Virus record (IMG/VR): IMGVR_UViG_3300044953_000401
Coordinates: 1 to 31,691 of that record
Source: a virus
Strand: one strand, 5' to 3'
Length of the DNA stretch: 31,691 nucleotides
Part shown: positions 6,703 to 14,083 of the stretch, piece by piece
Position numbering within the stretch: position 1 is the stretch's first letter
Layout of the letters: every line of letters starts with the position of its first letter
Program-made: the position numbers and the translations under genes
Notes under the pieces: model-generated
Databases searched by the model: none
The model's input: only the letters and a program-made list of their open reading frames with translations
Told to the model about the DNA's origin: nothing

Positions 6703-7400
6703 ACGAGCGCATAGACACCGCTGGAGCTGCGGAGGCTGGTCGCGGGTTGGCGCAGCGTTTTGTTGGGCGTCATTCGTGGGCGCTCCTCATAAATGCGGAC
6801 TGTCTCGACGTGCTCCCGGAATTGCGCGCGGCTGATGCAATCGTCAGCGACCCGCCCTACGGAATCGGCTACTGCAAGGGTAGCGGAGGAAAAGGCAAAC
6901 ACAGTCGCCGGAACATTGAGCCAATCATGGGCGATGACCGCCCGTTCGACCCGGCACCTTGGCTGGACTTCGGCAATGTAGTGCTGTGGGGAGCTGAACA
7001 CTACGCGGCACGGCTGCCGGAAGGGCGATGGCTCGCGTGGGACAAGCTCAACGGCCTCGAATCGTTCGACAGCTTTTCGGATGTTGAGTTCGCGTGGCAC
7101 AACCGAAAGGGCGCGGCACGAATCTACCGCTTCATGTGGAAAGGTATCTGCCAGCAAGGAGACAAGGCCGGTGGTCGCGTGCATCCGACGCAAAAGCCAG
7201 TGCCGCTGATGGCGTGGTGCATGAACGAGGCGGGCGTGCCGACTGGTGCGACGGTCTGCGACCCATACATGGGCAGCGGGACGACCGGCGTCGCGTGCGT
7301 GCGGACTGGCCGCAATTTCATCGGCGTCGAACTGGATGCTGCGCACTACAAGAACGCCTGCGACCGTATCGCGCGCGAACTGGATGGTGCGCTGCTGTGA
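6699..7400 (+). CDS. N4-cytosine/N6-adenine DNA methyltransferase
   Basis: This 233-residue SAM-dependent enzyme methylates an exocyclic amino group in DNA. The catalytic motif IV DPPYG is at residues 51-55 and the SAM motif I region DPYMGSGTTG at 188-197, so motif IV comes before motif I as in beta-class enzymes. A pre-motif LLINADCLDVLPEL and the HPTQKP stretch are also typical. The target base cannot be told from sequence: DPPY favours adenine but is not decisive. The start at 6699 overlaps the previous stop (ATGA); an upstream GTG at 6657 would only add residues encoded inside the phosphoesterase gene. No cognate restriction enzyme is seen, so this is most likely a solitary protective methylase. 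A run of eleven C follows the stop. Confidence 0.85.
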   Translation: MNERIDTAGAAEAGRGLAQRFVGRHSWALLINADCLDVLPELRAADAIVSDPPYGIGYCKGSGGKGKHSRRNIEPIMGDDRPFDPAPWLDFGNVVLWGAEHYAARLPEGRWLAWDKLNGLESFDSFSDVEFAWHNRKGAARIYRFMWKGICQQGDKAGGRVHPTQKPVPLMAWCMNEAGVPTGATVCDPYMGSGTTGVACVRTGRNFIGVELDAAHYKNACDRIARELDGALL

Positions 7401-7424
7401 CGCCCCCCCCCCCGCTGAATCCAG

Positions 7425-7453
7425 GTGACAGCCGGCGGCGGGCCGGTTAGGTT
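7425..7453 (+). promoter_or_regulatory. Candidate promoter A upstream of the portal gene
   Basis: GTGACA (7425-7430), 17 bases, then TAGGTT (7448-7453), followed by CCCGCC. The same layout recurs at 20648-20675: GACA, CCGGCG in the spacer, and TAGGTTC before CGC. It sits in the longest gap of this part and would drive the structural operon. It is a sigma70-like guess; no start site is known. A short GCGC-CTTT-GCGC hairpin (7487-7498) lies between it and the portal ATG. Confidence 0.5.
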
Positions 7454-7509
7454 CCCGCCACGAATGGGAGTTCGTCCGGGCGGCCTGCGCCTTTGCGCGC
7501 CGGTCACCG

Positions 7510-9714
7510 ATGCAGTCCGATGTCATGGCCCATGACGGGCCGAAGCCCGACGTGGGCCAGCTCATCACGGAGTTCCAGAAGTGCGCGCCGCTCAACGGCA
7601 CGTCCCTGCTCCGCACCGACCAGATCCGCTTCTGCCGCTGGGCCAACCAGTCCACCGACGGCCGCAAGCGCGGCACGGATGACAGCCCGGCCTTCCCCTT
7701 CGAGGGCGCCAGCGACACGCGGCCGATGCTGGCCGACCGCATCATCAACGAGCGCGTGGCCATCCTCACCACGTCGTTCTGGCGCGCCATGTTCCGGCCG
7801 AAGGCGGCGGATGACGAGGCGGGCCAATACGCCGTGGCGCTGGCGGATCATTTCGTCAACTCCGTGCTCACCGCGGAGCTGGTGCGCGAGGTGGAGCTGG
7901 CGGCGCAATACCGCGAGCACTACGGCTGGTTTGTGCTGCATCCGACCTGGGAACAGAAGGTGCGGCTCAAGTTGCAGGCGGTGACGCTGGCGGACCTCGC
8001 CGTGATCGGCCAGCAACTGGCGCCGGCCTTCCCCGACAATCCGCTGCTGCCACAACTGGCGCCGGCCGTGGCCAGCCTGGGCGTGGATGACGACCTCGAC
8101 CAGCTCATGGTGGCCACGGTGCAGCTCATCTACCGCGAGTTCGCCCGGGGCCAACTGGGCGGCGCGGACATGGACGCGGAAATCCCGCCGCTGCGCCCCG
8201 CGACGGTGAAGCGGGCGTTGCGCGCACTGCGCGACACGGGCAAGGCGGAGGTGCCGGTGCCGTATCTGGCCGCGAACCGGCCGATGATCCGGGCGCTGCG
8301 GCCGTGGGACGAGGTGTTCGTGCCGGGCGACACCACGAGCCTCCAGGAGGCGCGCGTGATCTACCAGCGCGAGTGGGTGACCGAGGCGGAACTGCGCGCC
8401 CGCGTGAACGACCGCGACTATGACAAGGCGTGGGTGGAGGCGGCGGTGAAGCAGCGCGGGAAATCCGTGACGGCGTTCTGGAGCCTGCCCGAGGGCGTGG
8501 GCGGTTCCTCGCTGACGGGCGTGACGGCGGTGAACCAGACCGTCACGCAGGGGCTGCCCATCGAGCACAACTACATCGAGCTGCTCCACTGCGTGCGGCG
8601 GACGGTGAACGAGGACGGCGTGCCCGGCGTGTGGCTGACGACGGTGCATCCGGCGCTGCGCGATTCGTGTGCGCGCAACGAACTGCTGGAGTATCCGCAT
8701 GGCGAGTATCCCTACGTGGAGGGCGCCCGCGAGTTCTGGTGCCGGTGCTTCACGAGCAGCCGCGGCGTGCCCGAGGTGGTGCATACCTGGCAGAACGAAC
8801 TGAAGGGCCTGCGCGACGCGATGATCGACCGCACCAGCATGACCGTGATGCCGCCGATCAACGAGTATCACACACCGCTGGGGACCAAATACCGGTTCGG
8901 TCCGGGCGTGCGGAACACCGTGGTGCAAGGCAAGGAACCGGCCTTCATGCAGATGCCCAGCGGTCAGGGCATGGTGGAATGCCTGGAAGCGATGGACCGG
9001 CTCGACGCCGCGGTGGACAATTATTTCGGGCTGCTTTCGGAGAAGGTGCCCGGGGCGCGCACGCAGGCATTGCAGGCCATGATGGTGCAAGGGTGGATGC
9101 TGAGCTGGTCGGCCGCGTTGCAGCAGATGGTGGGGCTGGCGCAAGCCTACATGCCGGACGCCGAGTTCGCCCGCGTGACGGGCGCGCCCGCGGGCTGGCT
9201 GGACAGTCACCGCGACCGACTGGGCGTGCTGGCCGTGGATCTGCACTTCGACGTGCGCGAACTCGATGCCGAACTCGTGGCCGCCAAGATGGAACTCATC
9301 GGCACCAAGGTGCTGCCGGGCGACGCCGCGGGGATCATCAGCCGCGCCAAGCTGACGGAAATGCAGATGCGGGCGATTGATCCGCGCTGGGCCAAGGAGC
9401 TGATCGTGAGCACGGGCGAGGCGAGCCAGAAGCTTTACAATGACGTGAAGAACGAGCTGGCGCAGATGTTCCTGGGCAACGAACCCCAATACGTCGAGAA
9501 CGACCCCACGGCGCCGGCCAAGCTGCAATACGCGCAGGGCATCGTGGCGGCGAACCCGAACTACCAGCAGGCGCTGGCACAGGGCGGACGCTTCGCGGAG
9601 CTCATGGGGAACCACGTGAAGAACCTCACCTTCAGCGTCACGCAACAGCAGAACCAGCAGATCGGACGCATCGGCGTGGCGCCCACCACGAAGCCGGGAG
9701 GCGTGCCGCAGTGA
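7510..9714 (+). CDS. Portal protein
   Basis: This 734-residue protein would form the ring at the unique head vertex through which DNA enters and leaves, and on which the terminase docks. The N-terminal stretch PAFPFEGASDTRPMLADRII followed by NERVAILTTSFWRA is characteristic of podovirus-type portals. Later parts (KGLRDAMIDRTSMTVMPPIN; GTKYRFGPG) fit the stem/wing region, and the end is Gln-rich (VTQQQNQQIGRIG). Its length is in the range of T7/P22-like portals. It is the first gene behind promoter A and is followed by a small protein, scaffold and capsid genes in the usual order. ATG 7510 is used; 7525 is a possible alternative. The assignment rests on motif, length and synteny. Confidence 0.75.
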   Translation: MQSDVMAHDGPKPDVGQLITEFQKCAPLNGTSLLRTDQIRFCRWANQSTDGRKRGTDDSPAFPFEGASDTRPMLADRIINERVAILTTSFWRAMFRPKAADDEAGQYAVALADHFVNSVLTAELVREVELAAQYREHYGWFVLHPTWEQKVRLKLQAVTLADLAVIGQQLAPAFPDNPLLPQLAPAVASLGVDDDLDQLMVATVQLIYREFARGQLGGADMDAEIPPLRPATVKRALRALRDTGKAEVPVPYLAANRPMIRALRPWDEVFVPGDTTSLQEARVIYQREWVTEAELRARVNDRDYDKAWVEAAVKQRGKSVTAFWSLPEGVGGSSLTGVTAVNQTVTQGLPIEHNYIELLHCVRRTVNEDGVPGVWLTTVHPALRDSCARNELLEYPHGEYPYVEGAREFWCRCFTSSRGVPEVVHTWQNELKGLRDAMIDRTSMTVMPPINEYHTPLGTKYRFGPGVRNTVVQGKEPAFMQMPSGQGMVECLEAMDRLDAAVDNYFGLLSEKVPGARTQALQAMMVQGWMLSWSAALQQMVGLAQAYMPDAEFARVTGAPAGWLDSHRDRLGVLAVDLHFDVRELDAELVAAKMELIGTKVLPGDAAGIISRAKLTEMQMRAIDPRWAKELIVSTGEASQKLYNDVKNELAQMFLGNEPQYVENDPTAPAKLQYAQGIVAANPNYQQALAQGGRFAELMGNHVKNLTFSVTQQQNQQIGRIGVAPTTKPGGVPQ

Positions 9715-9720
9715 AGAAGC

Positions 9721-9797
9721 TGAATCTGGAAAGCAGGAAAGCAGGAACAAAAGAACAGGTTCCCTCCGATTCCTGCCTTCCTGCCTTCCAAATTGAA
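9721..9797 (+). repeat. Complete hairpin element (repeat arms 3 and 4)
   Basis: Arm 3 (9721-9746, plus) and arm 4 (9770-9797, minus) are inverted copies of the sequence that flanks the methyltransferase at 3063. Here they are separated by only about 23 bases, so the RNA or single strand can fold into a stem of roughly 26 pairs with few mismatches. It fills the gap between portal stop and the next ATG. It could also act as a terminator or RNA-stability hairpin, though there is no U-tract. Confidence 0.8.
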
Positions 9798-9805
9798 CTG
9801 ACCCC

Positions 9806-10042
9806 ATGACTGCCGAATTCAAACGCCGCTTGGCGCTGCTCGACCCGCAGGACGCGCTCTGGAACGGCGTGAATCAGCTCCTGACTGACAACGTGGCCAT
9901 TGAAACCGAGGCGCTGTGCCGTGCCGGCATCGGCGACGAGGAAGCGCACCGGCTGCGCGGGCGGCTCTCCATGCTGCTGGACCTGCAAGGGCAGCTCGAT
10001 GACGCCGTGAAACTGGCGCGCCAGGAGGCCGCGAGTCCGTAA
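9806..10042 (+). CDS. Small helical protein between portal and scaffold genes
   Basis: This 78-residue protein starts at ATG 9806 eight bases after repeat arm 4, with no clear Shine-Dalgarno sequence. It is predicted all-helical from sequence: MTAEFKRRLALLDPQDALWN, then a middle helix (VAIETEALCRAGIGDEEAHR) and a final LQGQLDDAVKLARQEAA helix. A small gene is common between portal and scaffold genes of such phages. A virion assembly role is inferred from position only; I recognise no family. Confidence 0.6.
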   Translation: MTAEFKRRLALLDPQDALWNGVNQLLTDNVAIETEALCRAGIGDEEAHRLRGRLSMLLDLQGQLDDAVKLARQEAASP

Positions 10043-10254
10043 GAAACAGCGGAAAGAGTGGGAAACACTATGGTTCTGTTGAGCAGCCCGTGGCCAACCC
10101 GCGGGCGCTCTGCTTTGAGGGGGGTGCGCCGCGCGAGGTTGTCAGTTCGCACGGGCGAATTCCCACGGCGCCCGGCCGGGTGGCCGGGTGCCAGGGGAGT
10201 TCGGTGGCCGCAGGGCTGCCCTTCTGACTTCCGCCCCCATCGGGGCTAAATCCG
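10043..10254 (+). promoter_or_regulatory. Hairpin-rich leader upstream of the scaffold gene (candidate structured RNA)
   Basis: This 212-base gap contains no convincing gene but at least five hairpins. AACAG/CTGTT (10045-10049 with 10076-10080) encloses AGTG/CACT with a GGAAA loop. AGCAGCCCG pairs with CGGG and CTGCT (10082-10114). TTCGC/GCGAA has an ACGG tetraloop (10146-10159). An 11-pair GC stem with loop GGGT spans 10167-10192. GCCCC/GGGGC (10233-10246) stops eight bases before the scaffold ATG. Stacked helices and lack of a coding frame suggest a cis-acting RNA controlling scaffold/capsid expression. No known RNA family is recognised. Confidence 0.5.
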
Positions 10255-11451
10255 ATGACGATGCAGAACACCGGCGAGACGCCGGCCGCGGGTAACGGCA
10301 CACCAGCGGCAACACCCCAAACCGCAGCCCCGGCCACTGAGCCGAGCAAGGAACCGAGTCAGGCCGCCCGAGTGGCCGCCATCAGGGATTTCCTGAGAGC
10401 GCCCGCCCCCGCCGCCCAACCCACGGAACCAAACACACCGGAAACCGCCGAGGCCGATCAAGGATCACCCGCGGCCGAAGTGGAAACCGGGGTGCCCGAC
10501 GAAACCGATCTTTCCCAGCCGGATTCCGCCACGGCGGAACCGAACGCGGACAAGGACACAGCGGAAACGGACGGTCCTGAACCGACGGAAGGCGGCGCCC
10601 GCAAGGAGCTGCCCAAGTGGGTCAAGGACCGCATCGCCAAGACCAAGGGCCAGCGCGACGCGGCGCGGCAGGAGGCGGAGACGTTGAGGGCGCGGGTCGC
10701 GGAACTGGAGGCGAAAGCCAGCCAGCCCGAGACCCAGCCGCAGACGCCCCCACCACCGCCCCCCGCCGAGGCCGGCCCGCTCGCCGGCATCACGGACCCG
10801 AAAGCCCTGGAGCAGAAACGCACCGAGGCCAAGGGCACGTTGCAGGTGGTCGAAGACCTGTTGGACCAGCTCATGGATGAACCCGATGCCGTCGAGGCGC
10901 AGTTGCGGGAAGCGGGCGTGAAGCTCGCCCCCGGTGACGGCGCGTGGACGGGCAAACAGATGCGCGAGTATCTGCGGGGGGTTCAGCGGCAGGCCGGTCA
11001 GGTGCTGGAGGCGGTGCCCAAGCGGCAGCAGTTCCTGAAGGACGAAGGCGCGGCGCTCGACGCGGTGCTCAAGGCCAGCCCGGAACTCAGCAAAAGCGAC
11101 AGTCCGTTTCGCCAGACGTGGATGAAGGTGGCCAACGACCCGGGATTCCGGGCGCTGCGCGCCACCGATGCCAACTGGCCCATCCATGCCCGGCGCTACG
11201 CGCTGGGAGTGCTGGCCGAACAACAGCAGGGCGGCAACGCCCCAACGGCCACGCCCGCCAAGTCCGCGCCGGTTTCACCGAAGGTGCCCAAGCCCATCGC
11301 GGCGATGCCGCGGGCGCAGGTGAGCACGACGGAACCCGGCGACGCGCAGGAAGCGCACATTCGGGCGCGTGCGGCCAGACCGGACGCGAGCGAGGCAGAT
11401 CGTCGGGCATTGATCAGGCTGGACCTTCGCAAGTCGAGGCCCGGCCAGTGA
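10255..11451 (+). CDS. Scaffold-like protein
   Basis: This 398-residue protein has an N-terminal third rich in Pro, Ala, Thr and Glu without predicted fold, then a coiled-coil (RDAARQEAETLRARVAELEA), a Pro run, a helical middle, and a basic C-terminus (ARPDASEADRRALIRLDLRK). Low-complexity acidic N-terminus, central coiled coil and basic tail are the usual features of scaffolding proteins, which shape the procapsid and leave before DNA packaging. The position immediately before the major capsid gene supports this. No Shine-Dalgarno sequence is visible; a hairpin (10233-10246) stands just before ATG 10255. A second in-frame ATG is at 10261. No protease motif is seen, so a protease-scaffold fusion is unlikely. 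Confidence 0.65.
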   Translation: MTMQNTGETPAAGNGTPAATPQTAAPATEPSKEPSQAARVAAIRDFLRAPAPAAQPTEPNTPETAEADQGSPAAEVETGVPDETDLSQPDSATAEPNADKDTAETDGPEPTEGGARKELPKWVKDRIAKTKGQRDAARQEAETLRARVAELEAKASQPETQPQTPPPPPPAEAGPLAGITDPKALEQKRTEAKGTLQVVEDLLDQLMDEPDAVEAQLREAGVKLAPGDGAWTGKQMREYLRGVQRQAGQVLEAVPKRQQFLKDEGAALDAVLKASPELSKSDSPFRQTWMKVANDPGFRALRATDANWPIHARRYALGVLAEQQQGGNAPTATPAKSAPVSPKVPKPIAAMPRAQVSTTEPGDAQEAHIRARAARPDASEADRRALIRLDLRKSRPGQ

Positions 11452-11479
11452 GAGGGGTGATCCGCAACCACGGATCAAA

Positions 11480-12478
11480 ATGATCGAATACGCAAACATC
11501 ATCGGAAACCAGGAGACTTGGGAGAACTTCATCACCAATGTCCAAATGCAGGATGTGCCGTTCCTCGACTGGCTGCCCACGGGCGGCAAGCTGGTGAACG
11601 CCATCCACAACTACCAGACGGAGAAATACCGCGACCCGGCCCTGAACGTTCACAAGAACGGCGTGCCGGTGACCGGATTCCAGGCGGCCGGCGACAGCCG
11701 GGCCGAGCTGGTCGCCCGCGCTCACTACTCCACCAAGGCCGCCAGCGTCACCACGCTCCACCAGGACGTGTCCGACAACGAGGCCGTAGAGGACGAGCTG
11801 GCGCACGAACTCGACAAGCAAAACTACGAGCTGAAGACGGACATCGAAGGCTACCTGCTGGACGATTCCGAAGCCGTGGCCGGCGTGGACGGCGTGACCG
11901 GCACGCAGACCCGCTCGGTCGGCTCCTGGCTCAGCACGTCCGCGCACAGCGTGGACGACTTCAACAGCAACTTCCGCCCGGCCAGCGCGAGCGTGAGCAC
12001 CACCGCCACCGGGTCCATCACGGAGGATTCCATCCTGGACGTGCTGGCGAGCATCCGGTCGGTGACGCGCAGCCGCGAGCCGATCACAGCGTTCATGGGT
12101 CCGAGCCTGAAACGCTGGCTGAACAACCGCGTGTTCTTCCTGCCCTCCAGCGCGAGCACGCAGGCGAGCGGCGTGAACTACACCAAGCCGCTGGGCGACC
12201 GCTCCATCGGCCGGGTGATGCAGCGTTACGAGCACGACGGCGGCCCGGTGGACTTCGTGATCGCGGACTTCATGCACGCGATTGACGGCAGCGCCATCCA
12301 GAAGAACTGGAGCGCCTACTTCCTGCACCAGTCCAAGTGGGAGCTGCGCTGGAACAAGAAGCCCACCTGGATGCGCAAGGCGTATCAGGGCGGCAGCTAC
12401 GAGGCGTTCTGCGAGGCCATCTGGATGCTGCTCTGCAAGTCGCCGCGCGGCGAGGGCGCCTACCTGCCGGCGTCGTGA
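11480..12478 (+). CDS. Major capsid protein, SU10-like (DUF5309 type)
   Basis: This 332-residue protein would form the icosahedral shell. Segments typical of the SU10-type capsid family are visible. The N-terminus has VQMQDVPFLDWLPTGGKLVN, a stretch where relatives read TPFL-x-GK. ASVTTLHQDVSDNEAVEDEL precedes the long spine helix HELDKQNYELKTDIEGYLL. The region SREPITAFMGPSLKRWLNN and a C-terminal strand area follow. Relatives have about 300-340 residues, so this looks full length. It follows the scaffold gene by 28 bases and is followed by a probable capsid-associated gene and a strong hairpin. The HK97-like fold is inferred from the family, not shown. Confidence 0.75.
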   Translation: MIEYANIIGNQETWENFITNVQMQDVPFLDWLPTGGKLVNAIHNYQTEKYRDPALNVHKNGVPVTGFQAAGDSRAELVARAHYSTKAASVTTLHQDVSDNEAVEDELAHELDKQNYELKTDIEGYLLDDSEAVAGVDGVTGTQTRSVGSWLSTSAHSVDDFNSNFRPASASVSTTATGSITEDSILDVLASIRSVTRSREPITAFMGPSLKRWLNNRVFFLPSSASTQASGVNYTKPLGDRSIGRVMQRYEHDGGPVDFVIADFMHAIDGSAIQKNWSAYFLHQSKWELRWNKKPTWMRKAYQGGSYEAFCEAIWMLLCKSPRGEGAYLPAS

Positions 12479-12518
12479 ACTGACCTCGAACCGAAACTTC
12501 TAACCAAGGAAACAGATC

Positions 12519-13007
12519 ATGAAAGTTCACACGCTCTCCCCCACCGATGCCGCCCGGCACTGCGCCACCCACCGCGTCACGCTCGACTACAACGACGTGC
12601 TCGCGCTGGGCGCCAGCGCCACCGGCACGGTGGCCATCATCCCCAGCAGCGGCACGTTTGCCATCGGCACGCGCGCCCGCTTCGCGGGCATGAGCCTCCC
12701 CACCGCGTTCGATTTCTCGGACTCGGCGATCAACAGCCTGCTGGTCGAGATCGGCGACGGCGGCGACACCGACCGCCTGCTCACGCAGACGGAAATCGCG
12801 GCCGACGGCTCCTACGTCACCGACAAGCTGATGGGTGCGGTCACCGCGCCCTACGCCTACGTGGCGGCGGACACCATCGACGCGAAGTTCACCGCGGCCG
12901 GGGGCGCCTCGCCCACGCTGGCGGAATGCACCAGCGGCGAGGTGGAGATCTACCTGTTCGTCGAGGACGGCCGCAAGCTGCGCCGCCCGTCCGGTTCCAT
13001 CCTGTAA
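12519..13007 (+). CDS. Probable capsid-associated (decoration-type) protein
   Basis: This 162-residue protein is rich in Ala, Thr, Gly and Asp and looks beta-rich: VTLDYNDVLALGASATGTVA, then IIPSSGTFAIGTRARFAGM and INSLLVEIGDGGDTDRLLTQ. Segments such as DGSYVTDKLMGAV and GEVEIYLFVEDGRKLR recur in small virion proteins encoded just after the capsid gene in this type of phage. AAGGAAA upstream of ATG 12519 is one of the clearer ribosome binding sites in the window, suggesting high expression. The hairpin at 13035-13063 follows. A head decoration or stabilising role is inferred from position and composition. Confidence 0.6.
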   Translation: MKVHTLSPTDAARHCATHRVTLDYNDVLALGASATGTVAIIPSSGTFAIGTRARFAGMSLPTAFDFSDSAINSLLVEIGDGGDTDRLLTQTEIAADGSYVTDKLMGAVTAPYAYVAADTIDAKFTAAGGASPTLAECTSGEVEIYLFVEDGRKLRRPSGSIL

Positions 13008-13034
13008 GACTGTCCGCTCCAGCCACACACACCG

Positions 13035-13063
13035 GGGCCGCTCCGCTGCGAGCGGGGCGGCCC
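13035..13063 (+). terminator. Strong hairpin after the capsid genes (terminator-like)
   Basis: GGGCCGCTCCGCT pairs with AGCGGGGCGGCCC: 13 pairs with one G-U and a GCG loop. It lies 27 bases after the stop of the capsid-associated gene. The following bases (TTCCCAAG) are a poor U-tract, so it may be an attenuator or 3'-end stabiliser giving high capsid mRNA relative to downstream genes. Confidence 0.65.
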
Positions 13064-13073
13064 TTCCCAAGAC

Positions 13074-13460
13074 ATGGCCGCCTTCCACGTTGACCTGAGC
13101 CAACTGCCCGCCGCCGACCGCGAACGCCTGAAGAAACTCTGGGCCGAGCGGGAGCAGGGTCAGCACCAGGCCGCCATCGAGCGCCAGCGCGTCGCCAAGG
13201 AGTTCTACGACGAGCACAACGTGCCGGGCAGCACGAACGACAAATGGGGACCGCTCACGATGGTGGTGGACCCGTTCTTCCAAAGCCTGTGGCGCCGGCA
13301 GCACGGCGAGCAGATTGATCAGGACCTGGACTTTCCCAAGTGGCTGGCCAAGCGCGAGCAGGAAGGCGCGGCCTTCTGCCTGAAACCGCAGACCAGCCGC
13401 ATCCAGGTGGGCTGGACCCCGCCGGCCGAATCCAAACGCTTTCAAAAGACCTACGCATGA
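13074..13460 (+). CDS. Hypothetical virion-region protein
   Basis: This 128-residue protein starts at ATG 13074, ten bases after the terminator-like hairpin. It opens with a charged helical part (SQLPAADRERLKKLWAEREQ, continuing GQHQAAIERQRVAKEFYDEH). A Trp/Phe-containing segment (WGPLTMVVDPFFQSLWRRQ) and a short strand-like end follow. No known motif is recognised. It lies between capsid and connector genes and its stop overlaps the next start (13457-13460), so it belongs to the structural operon. A virion or assembly role is inferred from position. Confidence 0.55.
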   Translation: MAAFHVDLSQLPAADRERLKKLWAEREQGQHQAAIERQRVAKEFYDEHNVPGSTNDKWGPLTMVVDPFFQSLWRRQHGEQIDQDLDFPKWLAKREQEGAAFCLKPQTSRIQVGWTPPAESKRFQKTYA

Positions 13461-13768
13461 GACCGAACGTTTCCGACCTTTCCACCCTGTGCGCCTACGC
13501 GGGCGGCACCGACGAGCTGCTGGCCGTGAGTTCCTCGGCGGTGGCGCTGGCCACCACGTTCGCCGGGGAGGCGACTGCGGTCTATGTGACCGTGGGGGCG
13601 AATCCGATCCGGGTGACCTTTGACGGCAGCACGCCCACGGCGTCCGACGGCCACTACTGGCCGGCGGGCAAGGAGGCGGTGCTGAACCTGTCGCTGGCCA
13701 AGGCCGCCAAGTTCATCCGCGTGAGCAGCGATTCCGACGTGAAGGCCACACCGATGGGCCGCGGCTGA
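13457..13768 (+). CDS. Small beta-rich structural protein
   Basis: This 103-residue protein starts at ATG 13457, overlapping the previous stop by four bases. It appears beta-rich: AVALATTFAGEATAVYVTVG, then IRVTFDGSTPTASDGHYWPA and a final AAKFIRVSSDSDVKATPMG. The pattern, with a G-x-P turn and an ending IRV-SDSD-V, is frequent in small phage virion proteins that line or decorate head or tail surfaces. No catalytic residues are visible. The operon context supports a structural role; a precise assignment is not possible from sequence alone. Confidence 0.55.
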   Translation: MRPNVSDLSTLCAYAGGTDELLAVSSSAVALATTFAGEATAVYVTVGANPIRVTFDGSTPTASDGHYWPAGKEAVLNLSLAKAAKFIRVSSDSDVKATPMGRG

Positions 13769-13787
13769 GTTCAACCCTGAACGACGC

Positions 13788-14081
13788 ATGGCCTCCCAGG
13801 CATACTTCCAGGGCGACTGGTGGCAGGCCACCGCCACGACCAGCGCCGGGGAATCGCCGGCCACCACGCCCAGCAAATGGGTGCGGCTGGCGATCCCGGC
13901 CGAGTTCGAGCGTTACCTGACCCAGGCTGCCTACGCCCGCCTGCTGCCCGGCGAAGGGCTGAACGACAAGCGCCGGCAGGAACAGGCATTGGCCGACGTG
14001 CTCCTCGCGGAACTGCGGCAGCGTTACAGCAACCAGTCCGGCACCGGCACCGACCACCGGCCCAACGTGCTCACCCGCTGA
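13788..14081 (+). CDS. Small connector-region protein with an N-terminal surface module
   Basis: This 97-residue protein has residues 5-36 (AYFQGDWWQATATTSAGES, then PATTPSKWVRLAIP) that resemble half of the carbohydrate-binding-like modules of phage tail and chitin-binding proteins, with a Trp/Tyr pair and a closing P-x-x-W. The rest is helical (EFERYLTQAAYARLLPGEG, LADVLLAELRQRYSNQ), which would suit a head-tail connector or completion protein. It stands directly before the tail adaptor gene, which carries two similar modules. The ATG at 13788 lies 20 bases after the previous stop with no clear Shine-Dalgarno sequence. Confidence 0.55.
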   Translation: MASQAYFQGDWWQATATTSAGESPATTPSKWVRLAIPAEFERYLTQAAYARLLPGEGLNDKRRQEQALADVLLAELRQRYSNQSGTGTDHRPNVLTR

Positions 14082-14083
14082 CC

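Noticed and set aside
7463-7534. 23-codon leader frame before the portal gene
   Set aside because: No ribosome binding site and no conserved feature; more likely chance.
7504-9822. Minus-strand open frame of 772 codons opposite the portal gene
   Set aside because: Shadow of the portal frame, with His/Arg/Gln-rich composition and no motif.
10058-10249. Open frame of 63 codons in the leader before the scaffold gene
   Set aside because: Composition is Arg/Gly/Pro-rich without structure and the stretch is explained better by hairpins.
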